Under the pieces are notes generated by a model. The model did not search any database. It was not told the origin of the DNA and worked only from the letters and a program-made list of their open reading frames with translations. Positions 59,868-64,000 of a DNA stretch of 64,000 nucleotides are shown here, one piece after another. Source of the DNA: Phytophthora quininea (Eukaryota > Oomycota > Peronosporomycetes > Peronosporales > Peronosporaceae). Position numbers and translations under genes: made by a program. The stretch covers positions 248,001 to 312,000 of the forward strand of contig JAAVTG010000077.1 of NCBI GenBank assembly GCA_011947345.1, given 5' to 3'. Positions within the stretch are counted from its first letter, which is position 1. Each line of letters opens with the position of its first letter.

Positions 59868-60572
59868 ATGAACCAACTCTTTTTCTTGGCTATCGTTTCA
59901 GCCAACGTGGCCCCAGTCCTTGCAGCAAGTTGGAGCGAAGGCTTTAGCGCTAATCAAGTGGCAGAACCCACGGAAGATTGTTTCGTGTGCTTTTACGAGC
60001 GCCTCAGTTTTCAAGGCGACAAATTCTGCGTCGGCAGGCGCAACAGCAGCAGCACGGAGATCAACCCCATACAGACGCAGCCGTCTATCTCGAGCATCAA
60101 GTTCGGCACTGGCTGCGACCTGGTGGTCAACGCGCGTGTGTTTGACCCGCCGTACGATGAGCATGTCGATTTGATCTCCAAAGACATCGCCAACTACTCT
60201 GGGAGCTCGGTTAACCAGGCGTACGTGGAGGAGGCTGGGAGAGCGTGTTTATCCGGTTCGCGAACGCTCTCGCTTGGCAACTGCTACACTGAAGACACGG
60301 CATCGCTGGGACCCACGTACGACAAAGCCTTCGGTGAGTTGTTGCTCTTCAAGTCCACGACAAAGAACTTTGACGTGGTCTTGTATGAGAACGAGGACTT
60401 CAACCACGGGAACGCCACGGCACGGTCGCACGAGTTTTCGAGTTACAGCAAAGACTTGTCGTACACCAACTCGACCGGCGAGAAGGAGTGGTTCCGAGTC
60501 AGCTCGATCGCGTTCGTCTCTACTGGTGGAGGCGAGTCGACCCCCGCCACCGTTGCTCCTTGCGCCGGCTAG
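59868..60572 (+). CDS. Secreted crystallin-like protein D (intact)
   Basis: The only unbroken member of the four. The ATG at 59868 opens a signal peptide (MNQLFFLAIVSANVAPVLAA) and the product has 234 residues. The first motif is CFVCFYERLSFQGDKFCVG and the second FDVVLYENEDFNHGN. Between them are SSIKFGTGCDLVVNARV, DEHVDLISKDI, VEEAGRACLSG and NCYTED, each with counterparts in A-C. The tail is Gly/Thr/Pro-rich. Spacing of conserved cysteines matches the cluster copies. It lies 9 kb from the cluster on the opposite strand. Confidence 0.85.
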   Translation: MNQLFFLAIVSANVAPVLAASWSEGFSANQVAEPTEDCFVCFYERLSFQGDKFCVGRRNSSSTEINPIQTQPSISSIKFGTGCDLVVNARVFDPPYDEHVDLISKDIANYSGSSVNQAYVEEAGRACLSGSRTLSLGNCYTEDTASLGPTYDKAFGELLLFKSTTKNFDVVLYENEDFNHGNATARSHEFSSYSKDLSYTNSTGEKEWFRVSSIAFVSTGGGESTPATVAPCAG

Positions 60573-60661
60573 GTCATGTATATCCTATAGACTTGAACCT
60601 TGTTTTAGTCCCGGAGTTGACGTGTTCATCATCCGATCCGCGTGCATAGTTTGGTCGTGGA

Positions 60662-61465
60662 ATGGGCGACTCCGAGAGCTCCGCCATGAACCTTCGCCTG
60701 CGTCGTACCGTGACTGCCGTCGAAGGTTTCTTCCTGCCCAGGACGCAGCAAACTGCTGCCCCGTCGCTCTTCCGTCGCTTCGATCTTGCTCCCGAGTCGT
60801 GGGACGCCTTCCAGTCGCAGCTGGAGCAGCACCCGGACGCCAAAGTCATCTACTTCGTCCGTCACGCCCAGGGAAGCACAACTTGGCGGCGCAGACGTTT
60901 GGCGTCGAGTGCTGGGACGGAGAGGTGGGGCGCTCACTCGAGTACTTGACCCGGACCTGACTCCGTTTGGGGTCGACGACACCAAGAGTAAAGGCCCCGC
61001 AGGGCTCCAGGCCGAGCTGGAGAGGAACATGCCCCCATCGAGCGGGTCGTGGTGTCTCCGCTGTCTCGAGCCATCCAGACCGCCCAGCACTTCTTCACGG
61101 AGCACCACCGACCGAGTGCGCCGTTCCTGTGTCTCGAGAACTGTCGGGAGATCCTCGACTGCCGCATCTTCGACAAGCGGCAGTCACTGTCCACCATCAA
61201 GAACAAGTTCCCGGACGTCGACTTCTCCCGGCTGGAGCACGAAGAGGACCAACTTTGGTCGGAAACGCACTATGAGACGGACGAGGAGCTGCAGGAGCGA
61301 GCGAGGAAGTTTTTGGTGGAGCTGTTCGAGGCGGTGCCAGATCGTCATGTTGCGGTTGTCTCCCACGTGTGCTTCATCCAAGCAGCGTTGACGGTCGCCA
61401 TCGGCGGCAAGCAGCCTTTCTTTGAAAACTGCGAGGTTGTGCCGTTGGTGTTGAAGGCGACGTAG
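60662..61465 (+). CDS. Histidine-phosphatase (phosphoglycerate-mutase-like) protein
   Basis: The catalytic RHAQG motif (VIYFVRHAQG) is near residue 65, VVSPLSRAIQTAQHF at about 61055, a conserved LQERARKFLVELF helix and the late catalytic VVSHVCFIQ at about 61355. These are the standard pieces of the histidine phosphatase superfamily, which acts on phosphosugars or other phosphates; the substrate is not predictable. About four single-base losses cluster between 60870 and 61045. Outside that stretch the frames are long and clean. About 270 residues. Confidence 0.75.
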
Positions 61466-61846
61466 AGCTCGGTGGCTGCTGTGAAACAATACGACGCTAG
61501 ACGACGCGCGACTGGAACTACGAAGTATGACTTTCGTCAATCCGGGATGTTACTCGTGTCGATCAACAACTTGATCCGCAAGTCCCATCTACTACACAAG
61601 GTAATTTTCGTTCATCACCGCGGAAATCTCGTTTTGCTCTCGTTCTTGCTCTGTAAGAGCAGCAGAAATCTTCTTCGGCATCTTCATATTCGTTGCCTTC
61701 TTTTGCTGTGCCATTTTGCTCCATCGTTCGCGAATCAACCCAATCCTGCTGCTTGCTTTTGCCATACTAGTACTAATATTTATCTGCTTTCACTGATCGT
61801 AGTAACTCTGGGCATCATATTTGCCTGTTCCTTTCCAAGTCTTTTG
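61466..61846. other. Spacer between convergent genes
   Basis: About 380 T-rich bases between two convergent stops. Nothing recognised; both transcript ends must fall here. Confidence 0.4.
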
Positions 61847-62455
61847 TCACCGTCGCCTTCGACTCGAACTGCGCGAATGCCTCCTCCTTGTCCTCCTCTC
61901 TCGACTCGCACTGCGTCGTGGGCTGCGGCGTCTGCTCCTGGATCTCGCTCTACTTTTGCTCCTACTTCTGGATGGAGGAGACCTTGACCTTGACCTTGAC
62001 AACTGCCTGCGCCTATAGTGGTGCCGAGTCCTCTCTTCGCTTGTGCTGCTGCTCCTGGTTCTTCTCTCTCTCCTTGGACCGCACCTCTCAGTCTCCTTGT
62101 CCTTGTGTTGTTGCTTATTGCCTCTGTCTCCTGCCAGCTGCACCTTCACAGGCTTCCCCAGAATCTCCATCGCTCCGTCTTCACAGGAATCCACCGCCTT
62201 TCGAGCCGCCTCGGGGCTGGCAAACCTCACGAACGCGAAGCCTGGAGGCTGGCCACACAACAGCGGTTGGTCCAGTTGGAAAGCTCATAGAACACAGCTA
62301 AACCCTACTCGACGCGCGACCCAGACGCTGTGGATGGTGCCGAAGCGAGCAAAGGCGCTCGTGAGGTGGCTCTCCTTGGCCTTGGGCAGCAGGTTGCCCA
62401 CGTAGACGCGACAAGCCTCCTCCGAGGCCGCCAAGGTCAGCTCCTCCTCGCCCAT
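61847..62455 (-). CDS. SR splicing factor, one RRM plus RS domain
   Basis: Two exons (62309-62455 and 61847-62248) with a 60-nt intron in phase 0. The RRM has RNP2 VYVGNL and RNP1 GFAFVRF, with the junction sequence VWVARR-PPGFAFVRF closely matching SRSF3/SRSF7. After the RRM a short linker leads to about 75 residues of RS/RR repeats. No zinc knuckle is visible, so SRSF3-type is more likely than SRSF7. It acts in constitutive and regulated splicing. Frame intact; start at 62455, divergent from ECM29. Confidence 0.9.
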
Positions 62456-62557
62456 TTCTAAACCCAAAAGTGATCGAGTTACAAGTCGCAGGGGAAACAC
62501 CTTGAGATACGGACTAAGAATTCGAGAACTTCTTAGCATAAATCCATTTTCTCAAAG

Positions 62558-64000
62558 ATGGACAAGGACGTTGAGGCGCTAGACCGCGTGCTGTTCCGCC
62601 TCGCGAGCGTGGACGACGACGAGCGCCTGCTGCAGGTGCTGCAGTCGCTTCTGCCGCAGCTGGTCACACTCTTTCCTCGGTCGCTGTCGACGCCGCTGGA
62701 GATCCAACTGAAAGACAAGGCAAGACAATGATCCCTCCCTACTTTCAATTCTGCACTGCTAATAATGGAGCTTTTGCACCAGATTCTGCAAGTGGTTACG
62801 CATGTCAAGACTCGTTTACAAGCACTGACTCGCCCTGCACTGCCCCTGGCAGCACTCAGCCAAGTGCTGCAGACGCCAGAGCTGTCGGTCTTCTCGTACA
62901 ATATGGCGTCGCTCTTCATCGGTGAGGAGAAGCCTCTCGCATTACTGGTAGTACTTGGGGACGATGATTGCTTACGTATCGAGTCTTGTTCACGCAGAGA
63001 TGGGCTTTGCCGCAGCGTCCAAGGAAGAACAAATGCTCGTACTCTCCAGAATGGCCATGTCGCTGTCCACCTCCTCGTCGGGCCAACAGGAAACGTTCTT
63101 CAGATTGCTAGTCCGTGCGCTTCCTGTGCACTCTTCAGCTCTTTTCCCTCGAGAACAGACGACCGAAGTGGACGCTGAAGGAGACGCGCCCATGAACCCT
63201 CCCGTTGAGAACGACAACAATATTACTGTGGTGCTCGACTTTTTGCTGGATCTGGTGCTGTACGATCTCCCACCTTCTGCAGCCCGCGACTCTGCCGCGT
63301 ATGGTTTGCTAGCGCCGCGTATCGAACGACTGAAACGCGTGAACATTCTAGATCTGAAACGCGACGAGCTCTATGATCGACAACTGCATGCCCTGAAATT
63401 TGTCAAGGAATTGGAAATCCCTACGAAACAGAAAATGATGGTATATCTCGCCGGAAGCGGATCGTTCCACCACGCAGTTAAGGCGTTCGGCGAAGAGCAA
63501 TTATCGCGGGTGGTGAAGTACGAAAGCGCGCAACTGGAGGATGCTGATGTCACGAGGCGCATCATGGCGTTGATTCTGGGAAGCCAAGTGGTCCAAAGCG
63601 CGGGCGCATTTGAAGGTCGCGATGCGCTTCTACTCTCCAACCGCACACGAATGGCCGACGCGAGTATCTTACAAGCGTTGACACTTTTATCAAAGTCAGA
63701 GGCAGCCACAAACGTCCTACCGCTTATGCTGCAATTACTGTGCCAGCTTTTGTTCGGCGAGGAGCCGTCGAGGCCGCCAAATGTGTCGAACAAGATTAAG
63801 CTTGCGACCATGCGACTGTGTGAGTGGACTTTTCATCATTGCCAGCCAACATTTCTCGAAGGCCTTCTGGGTCCTGTCATGTTTCCGACGCTGCTGCGTC
63901 TGCTGATGAACCCACATACTGAAAGTGAAGCGTTAAGTGCAGAATTTGTGCGAGAATTTCGCCAAGGTGTGTACGAGACGTTAGCGTTGCTGGCTACTCG
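62558..64000 (+). CDS. ECM29: Proteasome adaptor ECM29, 5' part
   Basis: A large HEAT-repeat protein that binds the 26S proteasome. Exon 1 (62558-62719) begins MDKDVEALDRVLFRLASVDDD. Exon 2 begins at 62783 after a GC-AG intron. Exon 3 starts at 62998 with EMGFAAASKEEQM. The order (LKDK-ILQVVTHVKTRLQ, a MASLFI-EMGF junction, VVLDFLLDLVLYDL, KIKLATMRLCEW) follows human ECM29. The frame is open from 62998 to the edge of the window, so the gene, normally about 1,800 residues, continues beyond it. Divergent from the SR gene, with 102 bases between. Confidence 0.85.
62720..62782 (+). other. GC-AG intron in ECM29
   Basis: The donor is AAG|GCAAGA and the acceptor TTTTGCACCAG, with a TGCTAAT branch-like site. 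Removing the 63 bases keeps phase 0 and joins two conserved ECM29 segments. No GT donor nearby gives a working frame. Confidence 0.7.

Overview
The window looks like nuclear DNA of an oomycete, most probably a Phytophthora or close relative. Genes are packed tightly, often less than 100 bases apart. Most introns are only 50-80 nt long with plain GT...AG ends, and coding third positions are GC-rich. The gene content is fully eukaryotic: Mediator, TFIID, exocyst, peroxin, SR protein, proteasome and small-GTPase genes. A TKL receptor kinase and secreted cysteine-bearing proteins fit an oomycete. The genus is an inference from style and content, not from a diagnostic marker.

Layout. 0-9 kb: a PH-domain gene running off the left edge, TDP1, MED8, a HINT3-like HIT protein, a domesticated Mutator-type transposase gene and TAF12. 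9.8-12.3 kb: two tandem beta-carbonic anhydrases. 12.5-23.7 kb: a Rab1-type GTPase, a PHD-RCC1 protein, an EH-domain/FGDF-repeat endocytic adaptor and EXO84 with N-terminal PH and DEP domains. 23.9-28.5 kb: two more beta-carbonic anhydrases, a UBL-UBA protein and an unknown gene. 28.5-30.2 kb: unresolved, coding-like DNA with no frame that holds. 30.2-45 kb: a coiled-coil protein, a SulP/SLC26 anion transporter, phosphomannomutase, SLU7, a six-bromodomain protein and a cyclin. 45.6-50.5 kb: an ACT-domain acetolactate-synthase regulatory subunit joined head-to-tail to a zeta-type P-loop kinase, then three tandem secreted proteins with beta-gamma-crystallin-like motifs. 50.8-64 kb: PEX6, SEM1/DSS1, mitochondrial ribosomal protein S6, a CSPP1-like coiled-coil protein, a TKL receptor kinase, a fourth, intact crystallin-like secreted gene, a histidine-phosphatase protein, an SR splicing factor and ECM29 running off the right edge.

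Most of these are unrelated housekeeping genes, arranged as alternating divergent and convergent pairs. Functional links inside the window are local: four carbonic anhydrases, four crystallin-like secreted proteins, two proteasome-linked genes (SEM1, ECM29), two membrane-traffic genes side by side (EH adaptor, EXO84) with a Rab nearby, and three RNA polymerase II/chromatin genes (MED8, TAF12, bromodomain protein).

A caution applies to the whole window. About two thirds of the long genes, including ones that should be essential, carry single-base frame breaks. Almost all are consistent with one missing base, and about half fall in short homopolymers. I read these mainly as consensus errors in the assembly rather than decay, so the broken genes are annotated as genes and the break positions are given.
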